A DNA stretch of 64,000 nucleotides from Blumeriella jaapii (GCA_009599575.1 VWND01000033.1:186001-250000), one strand, 5' to 3'; shown: positions 23,420 to 35,129, counted from the stretch's first letter. Made by a program: numbers and translations. The notes: generated by a model from the letters alone, not told the origin.

Positions 23420-25330
23420 GTATTAATTATTCTTTTAATATATTTAATTTCGAAATTTATAAATCGCATTTAAGCTATTTAATTAATAACGAATACTTTT
23501 GGCAGGTCGTTGGCTTTTTTATTTAATTAATCGATAAAAACTTTTGCGTTTGTTTTCAAAATAAAATATACGCCGTATAATTCGTTTTTTATTTTTTTTA
23601 TTATTTTAAAAGCGCCTCGATATTTTCGTTTAGTAATATCGTAGCGTGCTTTCGCGAAGAATTATAAGCCGTTTTCGAATCGTAAAAAATATCGTTTTTT
23701 GTTTTTATCGATTTGTTATAATATAATTTCCTAATCGAAAATATTAGCGTCGATAATTAAAATAATTTCTTTTGCGTCTGGGTTATAATCGATCCGCATA
23801 AGCGATAAAGTCGATAAAAAGTCGTTTTTAAAAACTTTTATAGTTTTGTTTTGCTTTTTTTTCCAAACGAAATCGATTTTTTTTTTTATCGTAATGTAAA
23901 TGGATGCAGTTTTTTAAAAAAAAGTTTTTGATTTAATTGCGGTAATAAATTATAACGCTAATAAAAGTTTTGGCTTCGATAATATTTTTATATTTTTTTT
24001 ATTCGCAAATCTTTTTTAATTTTTTTTCGTTAAAAATAGCGGCCAGCGTTGTCGGTTATATAATCAACGATATTTATTTCGAATATGCAGAATTTTTAAT
24101 CGAAGGCTAATAATAACTTTGGCTTTTTCGAAGCAGATTATAATTTTATCGATATTTTAAATATATTTTATTATATAACGTCGAATTCCAAAAAGGATTT
24201 TTTTATTATTATAATATAATTTAAAACTTTTTATTTCGACGTCGTTAACGTAAAAAAAAATAATATCAGAAATACAAATTATAAAAACCTTATATACGAT
24301 TTTTACGAATTAAACGATTAAATTGATAGCTTTTATAAGTACTTTCGTTATGCGCAGTAGACCGATTGAAATTTAAATGGCCGTTATATTTCGAGATCGT
24401 AGATTAAAAACTAAATAATCGTAGCCGAAAAACAAATCGAAAAAAAAAGCGATCGTTAATTCTGCGAATTCGTTTAAAAATTAATCGACGTTAAATAGCA
24501 CGTTAGCGTTTCGTATCGTTATTTTATTTATTTCGACGATTGCGGTAATAAATTTGTAAATGCTTTTTTTTTTTTTCGCAACAATAAACTATTTGTTTTT
24601 ATATAAATCGTGGCAAAATTCGAAAATTTCTTATTTAATTCGTTTTTTCAGCATTTTTATTATTTTATTCTAAAAGGCCCTAAAAACTGAAAAAGTTTTT
24701 TTTTGCCAGGCTTCGTAAAACACGGTTTTAATATCGATATAAAACGTAATATTAAAGCTGAATTAATTTATTTCGGTAAAATCGAAAGCTATAACTTTTT
24801 TTCGATTGCGTAAAACTTCGTATAAAATCTTTTTTTTTTTTAGCAAAAATTAGGTTCCGATTGCTAAATTATCAAATCGTTTTTTTATAAATCGGCTGCC
24901 AAATAATAGGCTGGAAAATCGGCCGGTAATAAGTTTTTTAAATTCGCTAATAACGGATTAAAATGGTTTTATTACTTTGTTTTTTTCGAATTAATCGTTT
25001 ATTTTTCCGAAGATATTCCACCGAATTCGCTAAAATTTACGGATCGTATTTTATCAGCTTTGCGTTTGTAAAAAGTGCTGATATTAATATAAAAAAATAA
25101 AATGTATAAATCGGGTTTGTTTAATACGAAAACGAAATCTTCGGAATTTTTATTTCCGAATTAATAATTAAAAATATTAATATTGGCCAATTTTATTCGC
25201 GGTGCTATTTCGATTAGTGACGCGAATGCTTTTAGCCGAATGTTTTTCAGGTTTTGTTATAGCCTAGCGTTTGTTCTAGAATCAGAGTCGGCTATTCGTT
25301 TTCCGATAAAACGTCGATTAAAAAAACCTT
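23420..25330 (-). pseudogene. gypsy RT-RNase H relic (X2)
   Basis: The minus strand shows VIAFDFTEINQFSFNI and FYEAWQKK near 24800-24690. RNANVLFNVDEFLNEFAEL and FFFDLFFGYD follow near 24480-24400 (families usually read LIDFFSGYDQ). Next come SRNITAI, GLLRITK and FFYVNDVEIKSF near 24250, where the YVDD/FLDD motif reads FYVND, so one catalytic Asp has become Asn. RNase H follows to about 23420 with the same motifs as 17171-17547. Identity is secure from the order of blocks. Confidence 0.85.
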
Positions 25331-25438
25331 GTCGCCGGCGACGATAATTTGATTTTGAAAAAATCGGTTCCAGTTTTAAAAAAAAGCTTTTATTTGGCCG
25401 TTTTCGGTATATTTAAAACTGACGAAATTTTCCAGAAT

Positions 25439-25861
25439 TTAAAACATTTCAAAAATAATAGAATAGAAGCATTTTTTTATTATTAAAAAGTTTTTATAAA
25501 TAATAATATTTTTAACGTTTATTTTTATATTTCGTATAATTTTATTAAATTTAATAATGTTTTTATTAACGATAATATAAATTATTCGTTTGTCGATAAT
25601 AATCGGAATACCACTGGCTTCGGCTGTTTTTTGGTTTATGCAATTGACTTCGGCTTTATTATCGAATAAAACGAAGGCGGTCGTACTTTTTTTAAGTATA
25701 GTTTTTATTTTTAGCGCTTTTATAGCCGTGTAAAAGCAGTTTCGTCGTTTTGATTTTTGAGTTTTTATAACGAAAACCAAAAGGCTGACTTTTTCTAAGA
25801 ATTTCTTTTTATCGGCTAAATTAACTGCGATATTATAAATTTTTTTTTGATTTTTTTTCAA
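25439..25861 (-). pseudogene. retropepsin-type protease relic (X2)
   Basis: A 140-codon open frame. Its core reads AFVLFDNKAEVNCINQKTAE and then ASGIPI. In related gypsy proteases this is A-L-x-D-S/N-G-A-E-V-N-x-I, so the catalytic Asp is present but the flap-proximal Gly is replaced by Lys. A second hydrophobic half (KINVKNIIIYKNF) follows. It lies between gag and RT on the same strand. This is one of the longest open stretches in X2 and aligns with 30486-30915 and 62340-62760. Confidence 0.8.
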
Positions 25862-25899
25862 TTCAAAATCGTTTTTTTTTTTTTTTTTTTCGAATAATT

Positions 25900-27804
25900 T
25901 TAATTTTTTCGTTTTTTTTTTTAATACAAAGATTTATTTATTAATAATTTTGTCGAATTTTTTTTTTGTATTAAATAAATCGCTGAATTTTAATTTAATT
26001 TTCTGTTTTATAATTTTTTTAATAGTTTCGTCGACGGCTTCGAAGCTGATATATTTATCGATTTATTTCTCGCTTCGCATTAATGGTAGGCGTTTAAAAG
26101 CTGGTATTTTCTAAATAATTTAAACCGAGGTATCGGTGTCGATATTTTTTATATCGTCGTTAATTTTTTTTATTATAAGCGTTTTTTTAATAATTTTATC
26201 GGTTTTTTTTCGAATTTCAAAATTTTTTTCTTTTTCGATTCTAACGTTTTTTTTTATATCAGTTGATTTAGCGAATAAAACAGAAGCATTTTGCTTTTTT
26301 GTAATTCGCTGATTTAATTATGCAGCCATAATATCTGCAGATGCGATATTTGCATTAGCAATATGCGTATTTATCTTTTATTTATATATTTGAATTTTAT
26401 TTATATTTAGAATAAAGGTTTTTTTTTTAATTAATACGCTTTTTGGAATATTTTTTTTTTTATTAATGAAAATCGTTTTTGCATTTTTTCTGTTTTTCAA
26501 GCAATCGTTTTATTTCGTATTTTTTATTTTTAAGCGAATAGTATTTAACTAGCTTTGATTTTTAGCTTTATTAAAAAGGTTTATTTCTGTTTTTATCGGT
26601 CCGAGGCAAATCGCTCCGTATTTATTAATATAGCAGATACTATTATTTATACAAAAATTAAATGCTTTGCATTTAGAGCGAATATAAGGTTTTTCGTAAT
26701 GAATTTTTTTGTTATTACAAAATCCATATTTAAAGCCACGGAATCTGTTTTGGTAGTTACTTTTATTATTTTAATAGCCGCGATTTTGGTTTCCGCGTTG
26801 ATTTTTTTTTTTTTTTTAATAATTGTTATTATAATTAATATTTCGCTGATTCTGATCGTTAGTACGGGAAAGTTGTTATTAGGCAGTTATTATTTCTACG
26901 GTGGCTTAACGAAGCTAATCGTTTCGCGCATTTTAAAAAAAATAATTATTATAAAAATTATTTTAATCGTTTTTATTATTCGAATTAACGTAAAAAAGTT
27001 TTTTTTATTATTGCATAAGATTTTCGATTTTGCTTTAAAATTTTTGAATTTTAATATCGGTAAATTTTAATACGAGAATTTCGATGTTTTTATTAAGCTT
27101 TTCCAAGTTTGTAAGTTTTGCAAAACGATTAAATAATATAATAATTAGTTGCTTTTTGGCGATTTCGGTAATTTTTAATAGCTGGGCATATTTCTGCATT
27201 AAAGCTTCTACGTTTTTTTGTAAATAAAAGAAAAAGATTTCTTTTGGTTTATAGCTTCGATAATACGTTCGTTTTGGTTTTGCTTAAAAACGAATTTTAT
27301 AAATTTGAAATACTGGTCGAAGACTTCAAGATTTTATTCGTTAATTTTAAAATATTTAATAGTTTTGTTGCGAATGCTGATTGGAAGGCCAAGTAAAAAC
27401 AATTTTTTTTGTTTAATTTCGCTTAAAACTTTTTTGTTAACGAAAACGTTAAAAACTTTCGTATAAATACGATAATAGGTTTTAAGTTTTTTTGCTTAGC
27501 GAATTATTATAATAAACTGTTTGAAAAAAGCGATAATGTCGCGAATTTGCTGGCGATCGTGGTTTCGAAATTCCGATTTTAAAATTTTAATTAATTTGCG
27601 CCAGTTTCGAGCTTTAATAGCTTTTTATTTATTTATCGATTTGATAATATTTTTAATGGTTGGGTTATAATAGCGAAGGAGTTTATCGAATATTTTAGTT
27701 TTAAAAATTCCGAAATTTTCATAGGTTTTTTTATATTTTTCGATAAAATCGGTAATGTTGGCGCTATTAAATAAAAGTGTATTAAAAAAGCTAAGGAGGG
27801 GCAT
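25900..27804 (-). pseudogene. gypsy gag relic (X2)
   Basis: The likely start ATG is at 27804-27802 (minus), giving MPLLSFxNTLLFNSANITDF, then an EKYKKTYENFG-type helix. This matches the fungal gypsy Gag opening F-N-G-x-N-V-T-E-F. Downstream segments include FRNHDRQQIRDI and FDQYFKFIKFVFKQNQ. A Cys-containing stretch near 26690-26600 (GFCNNK..KCKAFNF) may be a degenerate zinc knuckle. The opposite strand is open for 171 codons at 26555-27070, which I read as a shadow. Confidence 0.75.
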
Positions 27805-28587
27805 GCGGCTTCGTATAAAAAAACGAAAAGCGTCGTTGTTTATAATATTAGCGAAAGTGTTAATAAAATTTGAATTAAATAAATAAATGTTTTCTGAAAT
27901 TGTAGGTTAAAGGTTTTTAGTATAAAAAAAATTGTTTTTAATAAAAAAGCTATTAAAAAGGTTTTTGTGTTTTCTAAAAAAATTAAATAAAATAAAATTG
28001 CGTCTAGATATTTAGGTAGTATATCGAAAAACTTGTTTTTTAGTAAATTGATTAAATTAATATAATATTGCTGTATAATTTACGGTTTCGATATTCCGTG
28101 GCTCAGGCTAATGCACGTATAGCCATTTTTTTACTATTTTTAATAAAAAGCCGCAAATTGTAATTGTTATAATTATAAAGCGTAAAATCAAAAGATTGAA
28201 TTTTCGCCAAGCGTTTAATCAAAAGAAATTTAATTTAAAAAGGCCGAGCGCAGCGGTCGAAGCGTATAAACCAATATTCGATTTGTTATTTTTAAATAAA
28301 AAAGCGATTTTCGAGTTTTGAATTTCGCACGGTTCAGGATTGCCTGACCGTAATTTCAAACGTTTTTAAAATATGTTGTATTTTTATAATTTAATAATTA
28401 TGCGCAAAATAAAAAAAGCTATTAAAAGTCTTTTATATAATGCAATTGCGAATAATATTATATAAAAGGTTTTTTAAGCCGTAATAGCGAAATATCGAAG
28501 TCGATTTTAATTGCGAATTTAAAAAATGCATCGGCGAATATATAAAAACGAAATACCGAAGTTTGAATTCCTGCGTAAATTATTAAA
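27805..28587 (-). other. X2 leader (5' LTR to gag)
   Basis: No coding signal. It is conserved with 32845-33625 in X1. It contains an imperfect hairpin, CGGTTCAGG-ATTG-CCTGACCG, at 28330-28350 and less mutated patches around 28088-28122 and 28243-28262. Leaders of LTR elements hold primer-binding and packaging signals; I could not identify the primer tRNA. Confidence 0.6.
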
Positions 28588-28854
28588 TATAAAAATAAAT
28601 AAGAAAACCAAACTGATACGGCTATATATCGGTAAATAAAATAGTTTAAGAAATCCCTAGAAAAAACTAAAAAAAGAAAAAAAAAAAAAAATAAAAATAT
28701 AAATTAAACTGCGTGCTTATAATACTATTTAAAAGGATGCTTTGCTCTTATACCTGTTAAAAATAGTCAATGGCAGGGGGTCTCGGAGGGGTTCATGCCT
28801 CGACCATAGCTAAAACTACCAACTCCCATTAATACAAGGTATCACCGTTTTACA
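28588..28854 (-). repeat. X2 5' LTR
   Basis: The plus strand starts TATAAAAATAAATAAG and ends ATCACCGTTTTACA, followed by the TSD TAAG. Its right half (GGGGGTCTCGGAGGGGTTCA) is hardly mutated, while its left half is. Confidence 0.93.
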
Positions 28855-28858
28855 TAAG

Positions 28859-30440
28859 GCTAATAAAAAATCGTTTTTAAGGATTTTTATAGTTTTGTTT
28901 TGTTTTTTTTTTTAAACGAAATCGACTTTTTTTTTTATTATAGCGTAAATAAATACAGCTTTTTAAAAAAAGTTTTTAATTTAATTGCGATAATAAATCA
29001 TAACGCTAATAAAAGCTTTGGCTTCGGTAATGTTTTTATACTTTTTTTATTCGCAAATTTTTTCGATTTTTTTTCGTTAAAAGTGGCGGCCAGCGTTGTT
29101 AGTCATATAGCCAACGATATTTATTTCGGGTATACAAAATTTTGATCGAAAGCCAATAATAGCTTTGGCTTTTTCGAAGCAGATTATGATTTTATCGATA
29201 TTTTAAATATATTTTATTATATAACGTCGAATTTCAAAAAGAATTTTTTTATTATTATAATATAATTTAAAGCTTTTTATTTCGACGTCGTCAATATAAA
29301 GCAAAGCAATATTAAAAATGCAAATCATAAGAATCTTATATACGACTTTTACGAATTAAGCGATTAAATTAGTAATTCTTATAAGTATTTTCGTTATACG
29401 CAGTAGGCCGATTGGAATTTAAATTGCCGTTATATTTCGAAATCGTAGGTTAAATATTAAATGGTCGTAGCCGAAAAACAGATCGAAAAAAAAAGCGATC
29501 GTTAATTTTGCGAATTCGTTTGAAAATTAATCGACGTTAAATAGCACGTTGGCGTTTCGTATTATTATTTTGTTTATTTCGACGATTGCGGTAATAAATC
29601 TGTAAATGCTTTTTTTTTTTTCGTAACGATAAACTATTTGTTTTTATATAGGCCGTGGCAGAATTCGAAAATCCTTTGTTTGATTCGTTTTTTTAATATT
29701 TCGATTATTTTATTTTAGAAAGTTTTAAAAATTGAAAAGGTTTTTTTTTACCAAGTTTCGTAAAATACGGTTTTGATATCGATATAAAGCGTAACGTTAA
29801 AGTTAAATTGGCCTATTTCGGTAAAATCGAAAGCTATAGCTTTTTTTCGGTTGCGTAAAACTTCGTATAAAACCTTTTTCTTTTTTAGCAAAAGTTGGGT
29901 TCCGATTGCTAAGTTATTAAATCGTTTTTTTGTAAATCGGCTGTCAGATAATAGGCTGAAAAATCGGCCGGTGATAAGTTTTTCGAATTCGCTAGTAATT
30001 AATTAAAATGGTTTTGCTGCTTCGTTTTTTTCGAATTAATCGTTTATTTTTTCGAGAATATTTTTACCGGATTCGCCAAAATTTACGAATCGTATTTTAT
30101 CAGTTTTGCGCTTGTAAAAAATACTGATATTAATACAAAAAGGTAGGATATATAAATCGGGTTTGTTTAATACAAAAACGAAATCTTCGGAACTTTTATT
30201 TCCGAGTTAATAATTAAAAATGTTAATATTGGCCAATTTTATTCGCGGTGCTATTTCGATTGGCGACGTAAATGTTTTTTAAGTATTTTTCAGGTTTTGT
30301 TATAGCTCAGCGTTTGTTTTGAAACCAGAGCCGGCTATTCGTTTTTCGATAAAACGTCGATTAGAAAGATTTTATCGCCGGCGACGGTGATTTGATTTTG
30401 AAAAAACCGGTTTTAGTTTTAAAAAAAGGCTTTTATCTGG
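28859..30440 (-). pseudogene. gypsy RT relic, 5' piece (X1)
   Basis: Continuation of the X1 pol across the X2 insertion, colinear with 23812-25330 of X2. It carries the same blocks: an NRKKAIAFDFTEIG-type opening near 29850, DEF..EFAELTIAFFFD near 29500, and the SRNI..GLLRI stretch. It ends into the RNase H piece at 17547 once X2 is removed. Confidence 0.8.
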
Positions 30441-30485
30441 TCGTTTTCGGTGTATTTGAAGCTGACGAAACTTTTCAGGATTTAA

Positions 30486-30915
30486 AGCATTTTAAGAATA
30501 ATAGGGTAAAGGCATTTTTTTTATTATTAAAAAGTTTTTATAAATAATAATATTTTTAATATCGATTTTTATATTTCGTACAATTTTATTAAATTTAATC
30601 GTATTTTTATTAACGATAATATAAATTATTCGTTTATCGGTAATAATCGGAATACTATTGGCTTCGGCTGTTTTTTTTTTGGTTTATATAATTGATTTCG
30701 GCTTTATTATCGAATAAAGCGAAGGCGGTCGTGCTTTTTCTTAAGCATAATTTTTATTTTTAGCGCTTTTATAGCCGTATAAAAGCAGTTTCGTCGTTTT
30801 GATTTTTGGGTTTTTATAACAAAGGCCAAAAGGCTGATTTTTTCCGAGGATTTTTTTTTATCGGCTAAATTAATTACGGTATTATAAATTTCTTTTTAAT
30901 TTTTTTCTAATTTAA
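30486..30915 (-). pseudogene. retropepsin-type protease relic (X1)
   Basis: Aligns with the X2 protease (25439-25861). The region around the catalytic Asp reads FALFDNKAEINYINQ, with an insertion in a T-run near 30670 that breaks the frame. It is less open than the X2 copy. Confidence 0.7.
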
Positions 30916-30949
30916 AATCGTTTTTTTTTCGAATAATTTTAATTTTTTC

Positions 30950-32844
30950 GTTTCTTTTTAATACAAGAATTTGTTTGTTAATAATTTTATCGAATCTTTT
31001 TTCTATGCTAAATAAATCGCTGAATTTCAATTTAATTTTCTGTTTTATAATTTTTTTAATAATTTCGTCGACGGCTTTAAAGCTGATATATTTATCGATT
31101 TATTTTTCGCTTCGTATTAATAATAAGCGTTTAGAAGCTGATACTTTCTGAATGATTTAAACCGAAATATCGGTATCGATATTTTTTATATCGTCGTTAA
31201 TTTTTTTTATTATAAGCGTTTTTTTAATAATTTTATCGGTTTTTTTTCGAATTCCAAAATCTTTTTTTTTCTCGATTCTGACGTTTTTTTTTATATTAAT
31301 CGGTTTGGCGAATAAAACAAAAGCATTTTGCTTTTTTATGATTCGCTGGCTTGATTGTACAGCCATAATATTTGCAGATGCGATATTTGCATTAGCAATA
31401 TATATAATATTTGTTTTTTATTTATATACTTGGATTTTACTTATATTTGGGATAAGGGTTTTCTTTTTGATTAATACGCCTTTTGGGATGTTTTTTTCTT
31501 TTATTAATAAAAATCGTTTTTGCATTTTTTCTGTTTTCCAAGCAATCGTTCCATTTCGTACCTTTTACTTTTAAGCGAATGGTGTTTAATCAGCTTTGAT
31601 TTTTAGCTTTGTTAAAAGGGCCCATTTCTGCTTTCGTCGGTCCGAAGCAGATCGCATCGTATTTGTTAATATAATAAATATTATTATTTATATAAAAATT
31701 AAATGCTTTGCATTTTAAGCGAATATAAGGTTTTTCGCAATAAATTTCTTTGTTGTTACAGAATTTATACTTAGGGCTACGAAGTCTGTTTTGATAATTA
31801 TTTTTATTATTTTAATAATCGCGATTTTGATTTCCGCGTTAGTTTTCTTTTTTCCTTTAATAATCGTTATTATAATTAGTGTTTCGCTGATTCTGATCGC
31901 TAGCACGGGGAAATTGCTACTGGACAGTTATTATTTTTACGATAGCTTAGCGAAGTTAATCGCTTCGCGCATTTTAAAAGAAATAATTATTGTAAAAGCT
32001 ATTTTAATCGTTTTTATTATCCGAGTTAACGTAAAAAAGTTTTTTTTGCTATTGTATAAAACCTTCGATTTTGCTTTAAAATTTTTAAATTTTAATATCG
32101 GTAAATTTTAATACGAAAGTTTCGATATTTTTATTAAGCTTTTCCAAGCTAGTAGGTTTTGCAAAACGATTAAATAATATAATAATTGATTGTTTTTTGA
32201 CGATTTCGGTAACTTTTAGTGGCTGGGCATGTTTCTGCACTAGAGCTTTTACGTTTTTCTTATAAATAAAAGAAAGATTTCTTTTAATTTATAGTTTTAA
32301 TAATACGTTCGCTTTAGTTTTATTTAAAAACGAATTTTATAAATTTAAAATACTGATCGAAAGTTTCAAGATTTTGTTTATTAACTTTAAGATGCTTAAT
32401 AGTTTTGTTGCGAATGCTGGTTGAAAAGCCAAATAAAAACAATCTTTTTTATTTAATCTCGCTTAGAACCTTTTTATTAACGAAAACGTTAAAAACCCTC
32501 GTATAAATACGATAATAGGCTTTGAGTTTTTTAACTTGGCGAATTATTATAACAAACTGTTTAAAAAAAGCGATAATATCGCGAATTTGTTAGCGATCGT
32601 GGTTTCGAAACTCCGATTTCAAAATTTTAATTAATTTGCGCCAGTTTCGAGCTTTAATAGCTTTTTATTTATTTATCGACTTAATAATATTCTTAATAAT
32701 TAAATCGCAATAACGAAAAAGTTTATCGAACATTTCAATTTTAAAAACTCCGAAATTTTTATAAGTTTTTTTATATTTTTCGATAAAATCGGTAATATTA
32801 GCGCCATTAAATAAAAATGTATCAGAAAAGCCAAGAAAGGGCAT
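30950..32844 (-). pseudogene. gypsy gag relic (X1)
   Basis: An ATG at 32844-32842 opens MPFLGFSDTFLFNGANITDF, followed by IEKYKKTYKNFGVFKIEMFDKLFRYCD, a clear gypsy Gag N-terminus. Later segments near 31720-31600 include KFCNNKEIYCEKPYIRLKCK, possibly a degenerate zinc knuckle. The frame breaks repeatedly. The downstream part near 31157-31366 is Lys-rich. Confidence 0.75.
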
Positions 32845-33625
32845 GCGGCCTCGCATAAAAAAACGAAAAGCGTCGTTATTTATAATATTAGCGAAAATAT
32901 TAGTAGAATTCGAATTAAATAAATAAATGTTTTTTGAAATTGCAGATTATGGGTTTTTAATATGAAAAAAATCGTTTTTAATAAAAAAGCTATTAAAAAA
33001 GTCTTTGTGTTTTCTAAAGAAATTAAATAAAATAAAATTGCGTCCAGACATTTAGATAATATATTAAAAAACTTGTTTTTTAATAAATTAATTGAATTAA
33101 TATAATATCGCTGTATAATCTACGGTTTCGATATTCCGTGGTTCAAGCTAATGCACGTATAGCTATTTTTTTATTATTTTTAATAAAAAGCCGCAAATTG
33201 TAATTGCTATAATTACAAAGCGTAAAATCAAAAGATTGAGTTTTCGCCAAGCGTTTAACTAAAAAAGATTTAATTCAGAAAAGCCGAGCGCAGCGGTCGA
33301 AGCGTACGAATTAATATTCGATTTGTTATTTTTAAGCAAAAAAGCGATTTTCGAACTTTGAACTTCGTACGGTTCAAGATTGCCTGACCGCAATTTTAAA
33401 CGTTTTTAAAATATATTGCATTTTTGTAATTTAATAATTATACGCAAAATAAAAAAAGTTATTAAAAGTCTTTTATATAATGCAGCTGCGAACAACACCA
33501 TATGAAAGGTTTTTTAAGCCGTAATAACGAAATATCGAAATCGATTTTAATTGTAAATTTAAAAAATGCATCGGCGAATATATAAAAACGAAACCGAAGT
33601 TTAAATCTTTGCGTAAGTTATTAAA
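32845..33625 (-). other. X1 leader (5' LTR to gag)
   Basis: Colinear with 27805-28587, including the hairpin CGGTTCAAG..CCTGACCG at 33370-33390. No coding signal seen. Confidence 0.6.
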
Positions 33626-33892
33626 TATAAAAATAAATAGAAAAACCAAACTAATACGGCCATATATCGATGAGTAAAATAGTTTAGGAAATCCCTAGAA
33701 GAAATTGAAAAAAAAAAAAGAAAAATAAATGAAGGTATAAATTAAACTGCGTGCTTATAATACTATCTAAGGGAGCGCTTTGCTTTTATATCTGTTAAAA
33801 GTAGTCAGTGGCAGGGGGTCTCGGAGGGGTCCATGCCTCGACCATAGCTAAAACTTCCAACTTCTATTAATACAAGGTATCACCGTTTTACA
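33626..33892 (-). repeat. X1 5' LTR
   Basis: A 267 bp partner of 11288-11554, ending CACCGTTTTACA and followed by the TSD ATAA at 33893-33896. As in the X2 5' LTR, the GGGGGTCTCGGAGGGGTCCA block is well preserved. Confidence 0.92.
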
Positions 33893-34126
33893 ATAATTTT
33901 CGTTTCTGATAATTAATTTAAGTAAAAAAAGCAAGGGTGGATTTTCTTTTTTATTTCTGAAAGCCACCTCGTAGCTAAATCTTTTAATTTTTATTTGTTG
34001 TCGTTTTTTATTTGCAAAAGTAAAAAAAGTAGATTTACTTTTTTGGAATACTGCTGCTAAGCGATTTGCATAATTACCGTCTCGTTTTTTTGTAAATAAC
34101 GCTATATTAATTTTATAAATAAACAA
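33893..34126 (-). pseudogene. gag relic, N-terminal part (element S)
   Basis: An open minus-strand stretch reads ALFTKKRDGNYANRLAAVFQ and continues to RNENYCK at the X1 junction. After removal of X1 it leads into 11287-10606. Protein identity is weak here. The call rests on continuity with the downstream copia-type Gag piece and on the LTR upstream. Confidence 0.45.
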
Positions 34127-34756
34127 ATGATTATAAAAACTGCGTTTTAAAAAAGCGTATGTAATATTAAATAAATCGGCGTTTTAATTAGCAAAATCTT
34201 TTTGGAAAAGCTTTTATAAAACCTTTTTTTAGACGTATTTATGTTTTGTTTTATATCGGTTTAAAAAAAGATAAATTTATTTATTTATAATAAAAGCGGT
34301 TTGGTAAGTAGCTAATTTTGGTTTGAATTATTTCAGTTAAAAGTCGGTATTAATTTCGAAATTTAGGTCGAATAAAAGGTTTCGAATAGGATAGGAAAAT
34401 ATTTTCGATATTTTGGCTGCTTTTGCTTGCAATCAAAGGGTTGCAAAGTCGAATTAAATTGAATTGGATTATTGCTGTTTTTGGTACATAGGCTGCAGGC
34501 TCGGGCTTAGCGCAAATAAATAAGTTTTTATTAATTTTGGTTTTTGGTTTTGATTGCGCAAGCTCGGCGCGAGCGTATAAAACGCGTATAATTAAGAGGT
34601 CACTTTTTAATACCTGATTTTAACTATTCCGAAAAAATCGTCGATTTTAGCGTAGCTTCAAATGCAGGAAAAGGTCGCTTTTTGCACCGTTTTGCTATTT
34701 TTTTTTTAATAAACCTAGCTGCTTTATAATTAATAGTAAAGTCAACCATTAATCAG
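34127..34756 (-). other. S leader region
   Basis: No convincing coding signal. Just inside the LTR the minus strand reads CTGATTAATGGTTGACTTTA, which aligns base for base with the post-LTR sequence of Y1 (TTAATCAGTGGTTAAATTTA) apart from mostly transition differences. This marks the probable primer-binding region. Confidence 0.5.
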
Positions 34757-34942
34757 TGTTGGTATTATATAAAAGGGGTTGTATATACACAGGGTTGAAA
34801 TATTATAATAACTAGGATTGTATTACGAAAAAAATCTAAAGAGTAAATTAGCTATCGCACGGGTATGTGTAGGTAGGGCTGCACGCTTGCAGCCTACCGT
34901 CGTCACGTGGTCTGATTATGTAATTGTGCGCATGATCAGCCA
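34757..34942 (-). repeat. 5' LTR of copia relic S
   Basis: The minus strand ends ..TAATACCAACA at 34757, the same terminus as the Y1 LTR. The outer end is placed at about 34942 by a TG/CA terminus and the point where family Z RNase H coding begins. A 27 bp imperfect palindrome lies at 34872-34898 (GGTAGGGCTGC and GCAGCCTACC arms). The GC content is higher than the surroundings. Without the partner LTR the outer boundary is provisional. Confidence 0.5.
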
Positions 34943-34949
34943 CCATCAT

Positions 34950-35126
34950 ATACCCATAGATTATAAGGCTTTGGAATATTTTATAACCTCCAAACCTTTA
35001 AACGCTCGACAGACACGCTGGGCCGAGCTTTTCGCCGACTACAATCTTTTTATTACGTATAAACCAGATAAACACAATTTTTTGGCTGACGTATTAACAC
35101 GTCGTACGAGCGAACTCGACCGCTAA
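34950..35126 (+). pseudogene. gypsy RNase H C-terminal relic (Z3)
   Basis: Open to a stop at 35124-35126. It reads DYKALEYFITSKPLNARQTR then WAELFADYNLFITYKPDKHN and ADVLTRR. This is the conserved end of gypsy RNase H (TDHKALEYF..ARQ.RW.E....F.I.Y.PGK.N..AD.LTRR). The His of TDHK has become Tyr. The open frame extends upstream into the S LTR, but that part is not RNase H. Confidence 0.88.
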
Positions 35127-35129
35127 AAC

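Larger units (their letters stand above)
17548..28854 (-). mobile_element. Ty3/gypsy element X2 (complete, 11.3 kb)
   Basis: An 11,307 bp element with 267 bp LTRs at 17548-17814 and 28588-28854, TG/CA termini and the 4 bp TSD TAAG (17544-17547, 28855-28858). It is inserted in the RNase H region of X1. The empty site can be read in X4 near 60710 (CGATAAAGCCGATAAAA), which confirms the junctions. It is the best reference copy of the family in this window and is itself decayed. Confidence 0.93.
11288..33892 (-). mobile_element. Ty3/gypsy element X1, split by X2
   Basis: LTRs at 11288-11554 and 33626-33892 (267 bp each) are flanked by the 4 bp TSD ATAA (11284-11287 and 33893-33896). Removing the inserted X2 (11,307 bp) and its 4 bp TSD leaves about 11.3 kb, the same size as X2. 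In minus orientation the order is 5' LTR, leader, gag, protease, RT, RNase H, integrase, hydrophobic tract, large accessory frame, 3' LTR. All frames are broken by RIP-type stops. Confidence 0.9.

Noticed and set aside
26555..27070. 171-codon plus-strand open frame with hydrophobic product, repeated at 31791-32111 and 63677-63949
   Set aside because: It lies opposite the gag relic of X and recurs only because the element is repeated. AT-rich sequence gives long Ile/Leu/Phe frames by chance.
34818..34945. N-terminal extension of the RNase H open frame in Z3
   Set aside because: It runs through the S LTR and has no similarity to RNase H. The true relic starts about 34950.
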